This document shows, piece after piece, positions 36,298 to 45,867 of a stretch of 64,000 nt of DNA; within the stretch, counting starts at the first letter, position 1; every line of letters begins with the position of its first letter. The notes under the pieces were generated by a model. That model did no database searches. It saw nothing but the letters and a program-made list of their open reading frames with translations, and was not told the DNA's origin. The stretch is taken from NCBI RefSeq assembly GCF_000519205.1, contig NZ_JAFB01000004.1, forward strand, positions 93,269 to 157,268, read 5' to 3'. The DNA is from Amycolatopsis taiwanensis DSM 45107. GTDB taxonomy: Bacteria > Actinomycetota > Actinomycetes > Mycobacteriales > Pseudonocardiaceae. The translations under genes and the position numbers were made by a program.

Positions 36298-36885
36298 TCA
36301 CTGTCCGCTGGTGATGGTCGGCACGTCCTCGAGCCCGGTCACCTTCCAGCCCTGGTCGATCCGGGTCATGCCGATCTCCAGTCGTTGCTGCTTGGGAGCC
36401 GGCGGCTGCCCTTCGTGGTTGACCACGTAGCCGACCGCGGCCAGCAAGGTGGCCTTGCCGTCGTGCTCGTTCAACTCCTCGACGCCGATCTCCACCGTCG
36501 TGTCGGTGATCTTCGTCTTCGAGTCGATCAGGCCCTGCCGAACGGCCGACTGTGACGACTTGAGCTGAGCCCCGAACGTGGGGTCGGCGATGTCGAGTTG
36601 CCGCTGGAAATAGGCGTCGACCTGCGTGTAATCCGCGTTGATGAAGGCCATCACCGCGTTCGTGCCGGCCTTGGTGACCTCCTCGCGCGCCTGTGCCAGC
36701 ACGACGTTGCCGTCACTGGAGGTCCCCCACCGCTGGATACCGAAAACCGCCGCCACGATCAGCGCGGCGACGGCCAGCGCGGCCGAGCCGGGCAGCAGAA
36801 AGCGCTGGAACCAGGGCTCGGCCCGCTCGGCGGCTGCCGGGTCCACGCCGGGCTCGACCTCGTCGACTGGCTCGTCGGAAGTCAT
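36298..36885 (-). CDS. Mce-associated membrane protein (first copy)
   Basis: A 195-residue protein with a short acidic N-terminus, one membrane segment at about residues 30-50 (LLPGSAALAVAALIVAAVFG) and an extracytoplasmic domain ending in DQGWKVTGLEDVPTITSGQ. It has the topology and terminal motif of actinobacterial Mas proteins. It lies directly after mceF and 17 bp before the second copy. Confidence 0.87.
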   Translation of the reverse strand: MTSDEPVDEVEPGVDPAAAERAEPWFQRFLLPGSAALAVAALIVAAVFGIQRWGTSSDGNVVLAQAREEVTKAGTNAVMAFINADYTQVDAYFQRQLDIADPTFGAQLKSSQSAVRQGLIDSKTKITDTTVEIGVEELNEHDGKATLLAAVGYVVNHEGQPPAPKQQRLEIGMTRIDQGWKVTGLEDVPTITSGQ

Positions 36886-36921
36886 GGCACTCCAAGGTAG
36901 ATAGTCGGTCTGGAGGGGGAC

Positions 36922-38181
36922 TCAGCCGGTCAGCCCCAGTAGTTCGGACAGGCTGCTGATGGTCACCGCGGGCCCGCCGGCCGCACCCGGGGTGGCGAGT
37001 TCGGCCAGGCTCTGCTGCTCCCGGTTCGCGTTCGCGTTCACGTCGCCCTGGGTCGGTGCGACGGGAACGCCGTTGTACGGCGCGTTCTGCGCCCCGCGCA
37101 CGGCGATCGGACTGCCCTCCGGCTCCGCACAGTAGGCGTTCCAGTCCGGGGCACCCGCCGAGGTGTCGGTGCCCGGCCGGTAGGTGTTCGGGCTGAGGTA
37201 GCCCTTGGTGCACGCGGGCGGGTTGAACAGGTTGAGCGCCAGGCCCAGATGCGCGGTCCCGTCACCGGGCACGACGCTGCGGGCGCCCACCGCGAGCACC
37301 GGGTAGCTGATCAGCACCTGCCGGACGCCCGCCTCACGGGTCACCAGCAGGTTCGACGTGGTGAGCAGGTTCGCGAACAGCTCACCCAGGCCCGGCCCGG
37401 CGTCGGTGATCAGCCTGTTGATCGTCGCCGAGGCCGGTGGGGTGATCTCGATCAGCTTCCGCAGGTCCGCGTCCGAACCCTTCAAGGCGGCGGTCAGCTC
37501 GTTGAGGTTCTTGCTGAACTCGGCCATCGAGGATGCTTTCGCGTTCTGCGTCCGCAGCACCGTGTCCCCGGAGTCGAGCAGCTGCAGGGTTTGCGGCAGG
37601 TACTGCTGTGCGGAGGCGGTGAAGTCCCGGGTGGTGTCCAGCAGCACCTGAAGGTCCGGCCCGGTACCGGAAAACGCCTGGTACGACTCGTCCACCACGG
37701 TCCGCAGCGCGTCCGTGGGCACCGATGAGGCGAGACCGTCGAGATCGGTGATCAACGAGTCGGTGCCCAGCGGCGTCTTCGTCACCGACGCCGGGATGAC
37801 CGAGCCGGCGGTGAGGTACGGCCCGTCCGCGGTGATCGGCCGCAGGTCGACGAACTGCTCCCCGACCGCGGACCGGTTCGCGATCACCGCCTGCAGGTTC
37901 CGCGGCACGCTCGGGGTGTCCGGGTCGATGTCGAGATCGGCTTCCAGCCCGCTCGCGGTGAGCCGGAGCTGCCCGACCCGGCCGATGTTGTACCCGCGAT
38001 AGGTCACCTCGGCACCGGTGAAGATGCCGCCCGAGGTGGTCAGCTCCAGCTTGACCGTGTATCCGCCCTGGCCGAACACCTGGCCGAGCCCGGCGAACCG
38101 GATCAGCGCGTACACGATCGCGACGAGGGAGACCACTCCGAACGCGACGAGCTGGATCTTCGTCCGGCGTACCAACATCAC
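36922..38181 (-). CDS. mceF: Mce-family lipid-transfer protein, MceF type
   Basis: MCE proteins form a hexameric periplasmic tube that carries lipids to the YrbE permease. This 419-residue protein has one N-terminal membrane anchor (residues 9-28) and an MCE domain at about residues 40-120 (TTSGGIFTGAEVTYRGYNIG). A long helical region and a Gly/Asn-rich tail follow. The final gene position and sequence fit MceF. The start is GTG 38181 or the adjacent ATG 38178; both overlap the mceE stop. Confidence 0.9.
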   Translation of the reverse strand: MMLVRRTKIQLVAFGVVSLVAIVYALIRFAGLGQVFGQGGYTVKLELTTSGGIFTGAEVTYRGYNIGRVGQLRLTASGLEADLDIDPDTPSVPRNLQAVIANRSAVGEQFVDLRPITADGPYLTAGSVIPASVTKTPLGTDSLITDLDGLASSVPTDALRTVVDESYQAFSGTGPDLQVLLDTTRDFTASAQQYLPQTLQLLDSGDTVLRTQNAKASSMAEFSKNLNELTAALKGSDADLRKLIEITPPASATINRLITDAGPGLGELFANLLTTSNLLVTREAGVRQVLISYPVLAVGARSVVPGDGTAHLGLALNLFNPPACTKGYLSPNTYRPGTDTSAGAPDWNAYCAEPEGSPIAVRGAQNAPYNGVPVAPTQGDVNANANREQQSLAELATPGAAGGPAVTISSLSELLGLTG

Positions 38182-39362
38182 AGGCCCCCTAACAGCTGGC
38201 CGAGGATGCCGCCGAGCCCGCCCGGTTGCTGCGGCGTGCCGCCCCCCGCGCCGCCGGTCGCGGCCGGCTTGCCGCCGCTGGGCCCGGGAAGCGGCAGCGG
38301 CGGCCCGTCCGAACCGCCGGTCAGGCTGTCCGGCAGGATCCCGCTGAGCGGGTTGATCTGGCTACGGCTGAGGTTGTCCAGCGCGTCCTTGAGATTGAGG
38401 TCGATGTTCGCGTAGAGGTTGAAGTAGTCGCCCTTGGCGCCGGCCAGCGCCGAGTCCGTGAACGGGTAGGTGAGCAGCAGCTCCAGCGACTTCGGCAGGT
38501 CCGCGCCCGCCTCGCCGAGCTTCTGCAGGGTCGGCAGCAGCGCGCGCAGGTCGGCGACCAGGTCGGCCTGGCTGGCATGAACCGTGCTCTCGGTGATCCC
38601 GGACAGGTTCTGCAGTGCCTGCAGCATGGTCACCAGCTGACCGCGCTGCTCCTCGAGCACCTGCAACCCCGGCCCGAGGTTGTCCACCGCGTTGACCAAC
38701 TGGTCCCGTTGGCTGTTCAAAGTGGACGAAAGCCGGTTCAGCCCGTCCAGGGCACGGGTGATGTCGCCGGACTGCGCGTCCAAAGTGGATACCAGTCCCT
38801 CGGCGTTGGAGAGCAGGTTGCGGATGTCCACCTCACGGCCCGAGGTCGCCGCGTTCAGCTCACGGGCTATGTTGTCGATCTGGTCCACACCGCCCCCGTT
38901 GAGCAGCATGGACAGCGCGCCGAGCACCTCCTCCACCTCGACGCTGCGGTTGGTTCGGGCCAGCGGGATCTCGGCGTTGTCGGTCAGCGCGCCGTTCGCG
39001 AGGTCCGTACCCGGCGACGCCAGCTCCACGTACTTCTCGCCGAGCAGGCTGGACTGCCGGATGTTGGCGAGCGCGTTGGCCGGCAGGTGCACGTCGCCGT
39101 TGACGCGCATGGTCACCTCGGCGTTCCAACCGTCCGGCGAGAGACCGATCGACTCGACGCGGCCGACCGGCACCTCGTTGACCTTCACCCCGGCCTGCGG
39201 CACCAGATCCAGCACGTCCCGGAACTGCGCGCGGACGGTGTATGGATGGTCGCCGAGATCCGCACCGCCGGGCAGTGGAAGGTCGTAGATACCGCCGAAG
39301 GAGCAGGCACTCAACGCCAGCATCGCGGCGGCGCCCACGCCGGCCAGCGCCAACTTCCTCAT
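38178..39362 (-). CDS. mceE: Mce-family lipoprotein, MceE (LprK) type
   Basis: This is the lipidated subunit of the hexamer. Its signal peptide ends in the lipobox LSAC, with Cys20 as the lipidation site. The MCE domain follows at about residues 40-120 (YTVRAQFRDVLDLVPQAGVK). A helical needle region runs to about residue 340. The C-terminus is Pro/Gly-rich (PLPLPGPSGGKP). Length is 394 residues. It overlaps mceD and mceF by 4 bp each. Confidence 0.93.
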   Translation of the reverse strand: MRKLALAGVGAAAMLALSACSFGGIYDLPLPGGADLGDHPYTVRAQFRDVLDLVPQAGVKVNEVPVGRVESIGLSPDGWNAEVTMRVNGDVHLPANALANIRQSSLLGEKYVELASPGTDLANGALTDNAEIPLARTNRSVEVEEVLGALSMLLNGGGVDQIDNIARELNAATSGREVDIRNLLSNAEGLVSTLDAQSGDITRALDGLNRLSSTLNSQRDQLVNAVDNLGPGLQVLEEQRGQLVTMLQALQNLSGITESTVHASQADLVADLRALLPTLQKLGEAGADLPKSLELLLTYPFTDSALAGAKGDYFNLYANIDLNLKDALDNLSRSQINPLSGILPDSLTGGSDGPPLPLPGPSGGKPAATGGAGGGTPQQPGGLGGILGQLLGGL

Positions 39363-40708
39363 CGCGAACCCCCCGTCAGCAGGGGCAGCGGCAACGGCGG
39401 CGGCTCACCGTGCTGGAGCGCGTTGACGGTCTGCGCGACCGACGGCGCCTTGAGCGTGCCGTCGAGGAACGGTTCGACGGAGTCGCACAGGTTGCCGACC
39501 TTGGCCAGCGCGCCCGGCGTCTGCTTGAGCAGGCTGCAGATCATCATGATCGGCGGCTGGGTGAGCTCGTTGATGTTCGCCCGCGTGTCCAGCGTGCCCG
39601 ACGCCCCGTTGTAGGCGTTGATCACGTTGCCCAGGCCCGTCGGCGCCACGTCGAGGATCTGGGCGAGCGCGGCGCGCTGGTCGACCAGTACCCTGGTGAC
39701 GCTCGCCAGCTTGTCCACATTGGACCGGAGCCGATCGTGGTTGCGGTTGATGAAGTCCTGCACCAGCGCCAGCGTCGTGCCCAGCTGCTGCACCGTGGCG
39801 ACCAGGTTGTCCTTCTCCCCCGCCAAGAACCCGCTCACGTCGGCGAGTTGGTCCTCGAACTGGCGCACCTGCTTGTCGCTGTCGGCCAGCGCCGTGGTGA
39901 AGTCCGCCAGGTTGCTGATGGTGGCGAACAGGTCGTCCCGGTTGCCGGACAGCGTGTCGGCCGCCTGGCTCAGCTTGGTGATGGTGTCGTGCAACGCCTG
40001 TCCGTTGCCGTCGAGGTTCTTCGCAAGCGTGGTCAACAGGTCCGACAGCGAGCCGTTGCTGTTCACCCCGTTGGGCCCCAGCGACTGGCTGATCTTGTCC
40101 AGGCTCGCGTACAGCTCGTCCACCTCGACCGGGACCGCGGTGTGGTCGAGCGGGATGACCGCCCCGTCGTCGATCACGCTGCCGCCGGTGTAGGCCGGGG
40201 CGAGCTGCACGTACCGGTCGCTGACGAGTGAGGGAGCGACGATCGCGGCCTGCGCGTCGGCCGGGATCCGGACCGTACGGTCGTAGGACATCTCGATCTT
40301 CACCTGGTTGCCCATCGGTTCGACCGCGGTCACCGTGCCCATGTCGACGCCCAGCACCCGCACGCTGTTGCCCACGTACAAGCCGATCGCGCTGGAAAAG
40401 TACGCGGTGAGGCGCTTCTTGCCGGCGTCGGAGAGAGTCCACCACAACGCGCCGGCCACCACGAGCGCGAGCACACAGGCGATCGTCACGCCACGCACGA
40501 GGCTCTGTCCGAAGCGGGTGTCAGTGCTAGTTTCAGAACCCGCCCACCCGATCTCGTGGACAGGGCTCTCCTGAGTGCGTTGCTCACGTCTTTCCTGCTT
40601 GGAGCCCTGCCCCCAAGATCGGGTACCTTCGGACGGCGGGTTCGAGGACTCACCTTGACCAGGGATCTTGCGGTTCCGGAACAGGCTCCAACTCACTTTG
40701 CGTTGCAC
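39359..40708 (-). CDS. mceD: Mce-family lipid-transfer protein, MceD type
   Basis: The 449-residue protein has an unusually long hydrophilic N-terminus (about 70 residues) before its membrane anchor (about 71-91, VRGVTIACVLALVVAGALWW). The MCE domain is at about 95-180 (LYVGNSVRVLGVDMGTVTAV). The GTG start lies inside mceC, overlapping its end by 16 bp. A downstream start would shorten the cytosolic tail, so the N-terminus is uncertain. Confidence 0.9.
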   Translation of the reverse strand: MQRKVSWSLFRNRKIPGQGESSNPPSEGTRSWGQGSKQERREQRTQESPVHEIGWAGSETSTDTRFGQSLVRGVTIACVLALVVAGALWWTLSDAGKKRLTAYFSSAIGLYVGNSVRVLGVDMGTVTAVEPMGNQVKIEMSYDRTVRIPADAQAAIVAPSLVSDRYVQLAPAYTGGSVIDDGAVIPLDHTAVPVEVDELYASLDKISQSLGPNGVNSNGSLSDLLTTLAKNLDGNGQALHDTITKLSQAADTLSGNRDDLFATISNLADFTTALADSDKQVRQFEDQLADVSGFLAGEKDNLVATVQQLGTTLALVQDFINRNHDRLRSNVDKLASVTRVLVDQRAALAQILDVAPTGLGNVINAYNGASGTLDTRANINELTQPPIMMICSLLKQTPGALAKVGNLCDSVEPFLDGTLKAPSVAQTVNALQHGEPPPLPLPLLTGGSR

Positions 40709-41679
40709 CCCTGTTCGTTCAGCGGGCCCACGGACGGCAGGATCAGACCACAGACGTAACTGTCGAACCAGCGTCCGCTCCCGACGGCGTTGGTGAACAA
40801 CCGGATGTAGGGCGCGAAGCGACTGATGCCCTGGGCGAGCGCGTCCTGGTTACGCTGCAGCATCCCGGTCAACTGGTCCAGCGAGGCCAGCACCGGCCCC
40901 AGTTGCCCGTCGTTGTCGTTCACCAGTCCCTGCAGTTGCGTCGACAGCTCCTGCGAGCCGGACAGCAACGTCGAGATCGCCTGCTCCCGATCGGAAATCT
41001 CGGCCAGCAACTGGTTCCCGTCGCTCAGCAGCTTGGTCAGCTCGGCATCCCGGTCGGCCAGGGTCTGGCTGATCTGCCGGGTGTTGGCCAGCAGTTGGGA
41101 CAGCTGGTCGTCCCGCTTGGCGATGGTGTCCGACAGCTGCGAAAGCCCCGACAGCGCGCTTCTCACCTCGTCGGGTGTCCCGGAAAGGGTCTGCGACAAG
41201 GTTTCGAACGACTTCGACAGCTGCTGTGTGTCGATCTGGTTCACCGTCGTGGACAGGTCACGGAACGCGTCGAGCACGTCGTACGGTGCAACCGTGCGCT
41301 CCTTGGGGATCGTGATGCCCGGGTCCAGCGTCTTGTCGCCGAGCGGATCCAGCGCGAGGTACTTCTGTCCGAGCAAGGTCTTGATCTTGATGGTCGCCTG
41401 GGTCTTGTCGCCGAGCCAGGTGTCCTTGACCTTGAACGACACCTTCACCTGCGCCCCGTCGAGGGCAACGTCGGTGACCTTGCCGACCTTCACCCCGGCG
41501 ACCCGCACCTCGTCGCCGTCCTTGAGCCCGGCGGCCTCGGTGAAATCGGCCGAGTACGTGGTGCCGGCGCCGACGATCGGCAGATTGTCGGCGTTGAGTG
41601 CGACGACGACCCCGAGTGCCATGACCACCAGGCCGACGAGCGCGATCGGCACCGGGTTGCGGGACTGGAAGCTCCTCAT
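40693..41679 (-). CDS. mceC: Mce-family lipid-transfer protein, MceC type
   Basis: A 328-residue MCE protein with anchor at about residues 10-30 (VPIALVGLVVMALGVVVALN). The MCE domain runs about 38-115 (EAAGLKDGDEVRVAGVKVGK), followed by a long heptad-rich helix (residues 140-280) with repeated SQLSDTI / RDDQLSQLL-like segments. It ends in two Cys-containing motifs (YVCGLILPSVG, QGCNAK). The ATG overlaps the mceB stop. Confidence 0.91.
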   Translation of the reverse strand: MRSFQSRNPVPIALVGLVVMALGVVVALNADNLPIVGAGTTYSADFTEAAGLKDGDEVRVAGVKVGKVTDVALDGAQVKVSFKVKDTWLGDKTQATIKIKTLLGQKYLALDPLGDKTLDPGITIPKERTVAPYDVLDAFRDLSTTVNQIDTQQLSKSFETLSQTLSGTPDEVRSALSGLSQLSDTIAKRDDQLSQLLANTRQISQTLADRDAELTKLLSDGNQLLAEISDREQAISTLLSGSQELSTQLQGLVNDNDGQLGPVLASLDQLTGMLQRNQDALAQGISRFAPYIRLFTNAVGSGRWFDSYVCGLILPSVGPLNEQGCNAK

Positions 41680-42707
41680 GCGCTACACCGATCCCTGGTC
41701 ACCGGCGCCAGCGGCAGGTTCACCGGTTCGTTGACCAGGCCCGGGATGGACACCTGGCCATTGGCCGTGCAGAGGAAGAAGTTGAACCACGAACCGTAGT
41801 CCGCGAGGCTGCTCAGCTGGGTCACCTTCTGCGGGAGGTACTGGATGAAGTGCTCCACCAGGGACTGGTTGTCGTTGAGGTTGTCGGCAAGCAGCCCGAG
41901 CGCGGAGATGTCGTTCTTCAGCGGATCCCGTACCTGGGACAGCAGGCCCGAAGTCGTGTCGGCCAGCCCGCCCAGCGCGGTGATCGCGTCCCCGATCGGC
42001 TTGCGATCGGCGGCCAGCCCGGAGACCAGTTGCTGCAACCGGACGATCAGGTCGGACAGCTGCGGAGTGTGCGCGTTCACCGCGTCCAGCACGCCGTTCA
42101 GGTTGGTGATCACCTGCCCGATCACCTGGTCCTTCTGCGCGATGGTGGAGGTCAGCGAGGCGGTGTGGGCGAGCAGGCTGTCGATGGTGCCACCCTCTCC
42201 CTGCAGCACCTGGATCAACTCGTAGGACAGCTTGTTCACGTCGTCCGGGTTGAGCGCGGTGAACAGCGGCTTGAAGCCGTTGAACAGCTCGTCCAGATCC
42301 AGCGCCGGGCGGGTCTGGTCCAGTGAGATCGTGGTGCCGGGCGCGAGCGTCGCGGCCTCGTCGCCGGTGCCCTGGCTCAGCGCGAGGTAACGCTGGCCGA
42401 CCAGGTTGCGGTACTTGATGGTCACGATCACGTTCGCCGGGAGGCGGCGCCCCGAGTCCACGTCGAAGTCGATCTGGGCCTGCCGGCGGTCGACGATCCT
42501 CACCCGGGTCACCTGGCCGACCTTCACGCCCGCGATCCGGACGTCGTCGCCCGGCATCACGAGGGTCGCGTCGGTGAACCGGGCGCTGTAGCCGTCGGTG
42601 TTCGCGGTGTTGATGTTGGCGATGCTGATCCCCAGGATCGTGGTGACCAACACGGTCACCACGATGAAGACCGACAGCTTGATCAGCGGCGCGGCCACTC
42701 CCCTCAC
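41676..42707 (-). CDS. mceB: Mce-family lipid-transfer protein, MceB type
   Basis: A 343-residue MCE protein. The membrane anchor is at about residues 8-30 (LIKLSVFIVVTVLVTTILG), the MCE domain at about 38-118 (ATLVMPGDDVRIAGVKVGQV) and a helical region follows. The C-terminal motif YGSWFNFFLC is typical of MceB. A GGGGAGGA ribosome-binding site precedes the GTG start. Confidence 0.92.
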   Translation of the reverse strand: MRGVAAPLIKLSVFIVVTVLVTTILGISIANINTANTDGYSARFTDATLVMPGDDVRIAGVKVGQVTRVRIVDRRQAQIDFDVDSGRRLPANVIVTIKYRNLVGQRYLALSQGTGDEAATLAPGTTISLDQTRPALDLDELFNGFKPLFTALNPDDVNKLSYELIQVLQGEGGTIDSLLAHTASLTSTIAQKDQVIGQVITNLNGVLDAVNAHTPQLSDLIVRLQQLVSGLAADRKPIGDAITALGGLADTTSGLLSQVRDPLKNDISALGLLADNLNDNQSLVEHFIQYLPQKVTQLSSLADYGSWFNFFLCTANGQVSIPGLVNEPVNLPLAPVTRDRCSA

Positions 42708-42753
42708 CGCGGTCCTCCCCTCCGGACGCGCGCGGCGCGGCGAAGCGTCGTGG

Positions 42754-44088
42754 TCATTTCACCGTCACCTCCGCTCCCCGGTACAGCGGCCCGACCAGCA
42801 GATCGGCCCACCCCGGCACCTCGGCGGGCGCGATACCCACCTGCGGCCCGACCAGCTGTGCCAGAAAGTCCTGCTCGGCCGCGCTGTTCACGACGCTGCC
42901 GCTGGCGCCGCCGCCGTTGTAGCCCCCGGCGTCCGCGGTGGTGTTCGCCGGCTGAAGGCCCGCCGAGACCGCACGCGACCCGGGCGGCGCGGTGCTGCCA
43001 TCATTGATCGGCCCTTCCGGTGGGTACTGCGGGAACGGCATCGGATAGTCCTTGACGTTGTAGCAGCGGGGGCCGCGCGTGTCGGCGTATCGCGGCTCGT
43101 CCCGCCCCGGCTTGTAGGCGCCCCGGTTGACCGTGATCTCGATGGTCGCGTGCAGGCCGGGCTCGTTGGTGCCCTTGCCGTACGCCTGGTCCAGATACCC
43201 GACCAACTCGCTCATCGAGCCGAGCAGGCACGGGTACTCGGGCGCGTACTCGGCGAGCAGTTCGGCCGTCGGCCGGGCGGTCGAAGCGAGGCCGATCAGG
43301 TTGCTCGAATTGGCGCGCAGGAACGACTCCAGGGTCTGCGAGGCGCCGGTCAGGTTGGTGTAGAGCGCATGCAGGTTCTGCTGCTCGTCCACCACGGTCC
43401 TGGTCGTGGTCGACAGGTTGTCCAGGGTCTGCACCAGATCCGGCGCCGAGTTGCTCAGGTTGTCCGAGAACTTCGCCAGGTCCCGCAGGTTTTGCTGCAG
43501 TTCGGGCAGGTGCGGGTTGAGGTCGCCGAGGTAGGTGCCCAAATTGGACAGCGTTTCGCCGACCTGGTCACCCCGGCCGTGCAGCGCGGTGGAGATCGCG
43601 GTCAGCGTGGCCGACAGCTTCTGCGGCTCCACGGCCTGCAGGACCGGCAGCAGGTCGTCGATCGCCTTGGACAGCTGGACCGCCGGCGACGAGCGGTCCT
43701 CGGGAATCACGGCGCCGTCGCGCAAGCTCGACGACACCGGATCCTGCGGAATCTCCAGGGAAACGTACCGCTCACCGAACAGCGTCTTCGGCAGGAAACG
43801 GGCGGAAACGTTGGCCGGAATCTCCTTCGCCGATGCCGGGTCGAGCACCAGGGTCAGCTCGGCGCCCTGGTCGGTGGCCTTGATCGACTGCACCGTCCCC
43901 ACGATCAGCCCACGCACCTTGACGTCGGACTGCGGCAGCAGCTGGTTGCCGATGTCGGTCGCTTCGAGCTTCACCGTCACGAACGAGCTGAACGCCTTGT
44001 TGTACAACGCGATGCTCAACGTGACACCGCCCGCGAGCACGACGACCAGCAGCAGGCCCAACAATCTGCGCCGTAACCTGAGCATCAT
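42754..44088 (-). CDS. mceA: Mce-family lipid-transfer protein, MceA type
   Basis: The first of six mce genes, 444 residues. The anchor is at about residues 7-28, and the MCE domain at about 36-118 (IGNQLLPQSDVKVRGLIVGT). A helical needle and a tail with the Cys-containing PRCYNVKDYPMPFPQYPP segment follow; both features fit MceA. It lies 78 bp downstream of the second yrbE gene. Confidence 0.92.
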   Translation of the reverse strand: MMLRLRRRLLGLLLVVVLAGGVTLSIALYNKAFSSFVTVKLEATDIGNQLLPQSDVKVRGLIVGTVQSIKATDQGAELTLVLDPASAKEIPANVSARFLPKTLFGERYVSLEIPQDPVSSSLRDGAVIPEDRSSPAVQLSKAIDDLLPVLQAVEPQKLSATLTAISTALHGRGDQVGETLSNLGTYLGDLNPHLPELQQNLRDLAKFSDNLSNSAPDLVQTLDNLSTTTRTVVDEQQNLHALYTNLTGASQTLESFLRANSSNLIGLASTARPTAELLAEYAPEYPCLLGSMSELVGYLDQAYGKGTNEPGLHATIEITVNRGAYKPGRDEPRYADTRGPRCYNVKDYPMPFPQYPPEGPINDGSTAPPGSRAVSAGLQPANTTADAGGYNGGGASGSVVNSAAEQDFLAQLVGPQVGIAPAEVPGWADLLVGPLYRGAEVTVK

Positions 44089-44165
44089 TCAACAGTCCGT
44101 GTTCGTGCAGGAGTGAGTGGAAGACGCGCCGCCGGAGGTCGCGCGTTTTGAATAACACAGCGTGT

Positions 44166-45005
44166 TCATCCCGCGATCCTCACCGTGGTCGACGTTCCCC
44201 AGATGGCGAAACCGATGAAGAAATTGATGATGGCGACCGTCACGATACTCAGCCGCACCGCACGGCCGACCGCGACGCCCACCCCCGCCGGGCCGCCGGA
44301 GGCCCGGTAACCGAAGTAGCAGTGCGTCAAAATGACGACAATACTGAAGATGAGCACCTTGACGAAGGAATAGAACACGTCCAGTGGTGGCAGGAAAAGA
44401 TTGAAGTAATGGTCGTAGTTGCCGGCGGACTGGCCATAGACGTAGACGACCACCACCCGCGAGGCGAGATAGGACGAAAGCAGCCCGATCACATAAAGCG
44501 GGATCACCGCGACGAATCCGGCGATGATCCGCGTGGTCACCAGGTACGGCAGGCTCGGCACGCCCATGACCTCGAGCGCGTCGATCTCCTCACTGATCCG
44601 CATCGCGCCGAGCTGGGCGGTGAAGCCCGCGCCCACCGTCGCCGACAACGCCAGCCCCGCCACCAGCGGGGCGATTTCCCGCGTGTTGAAGAACGCGGTC
44701 AAGAACCCGGTGAAGGCCGAGGTACCGATCGAATTGAGCGCCGAATATCCCTGCAGACCGACCAGCACACCGGTGAACAGGGTCAGGCCGATCATCACGC
44801 CGACCGTCCCGCCGATCACCGCCAGCGACCCGGAACCGAAGCTGACCTCGGCGAGCAACCGCAGGATTTCCTTGCTGTAGCGACGAATCGTGCGCGGCGT
44901 CCAGGCGATGGCGCGCGCGTAGAACGACATCTGGTCCCCGAAGTCGTCCAGCACTTCGAGTGGTCGGTTCGCGATCCGTTTCACGTTCTGGCGCAACGTC
45001 GCCAT
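44166..45005 (-). CDS. yrbEB: Mce system permease, YrbEB (MlaE family)
   Basis: An integral membrane permease of the MlaE family, 279 residues with about six hydrophobic segments. The conserved cytosolic coupling motif is EEIDALEVMGV (near residue 137), which contacts the ATPase. It pairs with YrbEA to form the lipid-conducting transmembrane unit of the importer. Confidence 0.94.
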   Translation of the reverse strand: MATLRQNVKRIANRPLEVLDDFGDQMSFYARAIAWTPRTIRRYSKEILRLLAEVSFGSGSLAVIGGTVGVMIGLTLFTGVLVGLQGYSALNSIGTSAFTGFLTAFFNTREIAPLVAGLALSATVGAGFTAQLGAMRISEEIDALEVMGVPSLPYLVTTRIIAGFVAVIPLYVIGLLSSYLASRVVVVYVYGQSAGNYDHYFNLFLPPLDVFYSFVKVLIFSIVVILTHCYFGYRASGGPAGVGVAVGRAVRLSIVTVAIINFFIGFAIWGTSTTVRIAG

Positions 45006-45072
45006 GCTCAGCTCCCCGTCTCTGGCCGGCGCGCCCAGCCGGCCGTCGCGACCGCGAAGATGTCGCCGCGCA

Positions 45073-45867
45073 TCAGCTCAACTTTCCGGGCACTATCTGG
45101 AGATAGACCAGCGTGATCACGAAGTTGACCACGAACAGCAGCAGGAACGTGATGACCACCGACTGGTTCACCGCGTCTCCGACGCCTTTCGGCCCACCGG
45201 CCGGGTGCAGCCCGCGATAGGCGGCCACCACGGCGGCGATGAACCCGAAGATCAGCGCTTTGACCTCACCCACCCACAGGTCGGGCAACTGGGCCAGCGC
45301 GGAGAAACTCGCCAGGTACGCGCCCGGCGTACCGCCCTGCAGCGTGACGTTGAAGAAGTAGCCACCGAGCACGCCGATCACGCTGACCATACCGTTGAGC
45401 AGCAACGCGACCAGCATCGACGCGAGTACCCGCGGCACGATCAGGCGCTGCACGGCGGAAACGCCGAGCACCTCCATCGCGTCGATCTCCTCGCGAATGG
45501 TGCGGGCGCCGATGTCCGCGCAGATGGCGCTGCCACCGGCGCCGGCGACGAGCAGCGCGGTCACCAGCGGGCTGGCCTGCTGCACGGTCGCGAGCACGCT
45601 GCCGGCGCCGGTGTAGGACTGCGCGCCCAGCTGCCGGGCCAGTGAACCGAACTGCAACGAGATGACCGCGCCGAACGGGATCGCCACCAGCGCGGTCGGC
45701 AGGATCGTCACGCTCGCGATGAACCAGGACTGCTGGATGAACTCCCGCAGTTGGAACGGCCGCTGGAAGAACCCGCGGATGACGTCCAGCCCGAGCGCGA
45801 ACAGCTTCCCGGTCTCGCGGAGCATTCCCCCGCCAGGAATCCTGGCCCGGGTGGTCGTCGAACTCAT
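45073..45867 (-). CDS. yrbEA: Mce system permease, YrbEA (MlaE family)
   Basis: A 264-residue MlaE-family permease with about six membrane segments and the coupling motif REEIDAMEVLGV. The ATG at 45867 (MSSTTTRARIPGGGM) overlaps the mceG stop (ATGA). The frame is open upstream but overlaps mceG and is not conserved. The tight coupling to the ATPase gene argues that both act in one transporter. Confidence 0.94.
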   Translation of the reverse strand: MSSTTTRARIPGGGMLRETGKLFALGLDVIRGFFQRPFQLREFIQQSWFIASVTILPTALVAIPFGAVISLQFGSLARQLGAQSYTGAGSVLATVQQASPLVTALLVAGAGGSAICADIGARTIREEIDAMEVLGVSAVQRLIVPRVLASMLVALLLNGMVSVIGVLGGYFFNVTLQGGTPGAYLASFSALAQLPDLWVGEVKALIFGFIAAVVAAYRGLHPAGGPKGVGDAVNQSVVITFLLLFVVNFVITLVYLQIVPGKLS

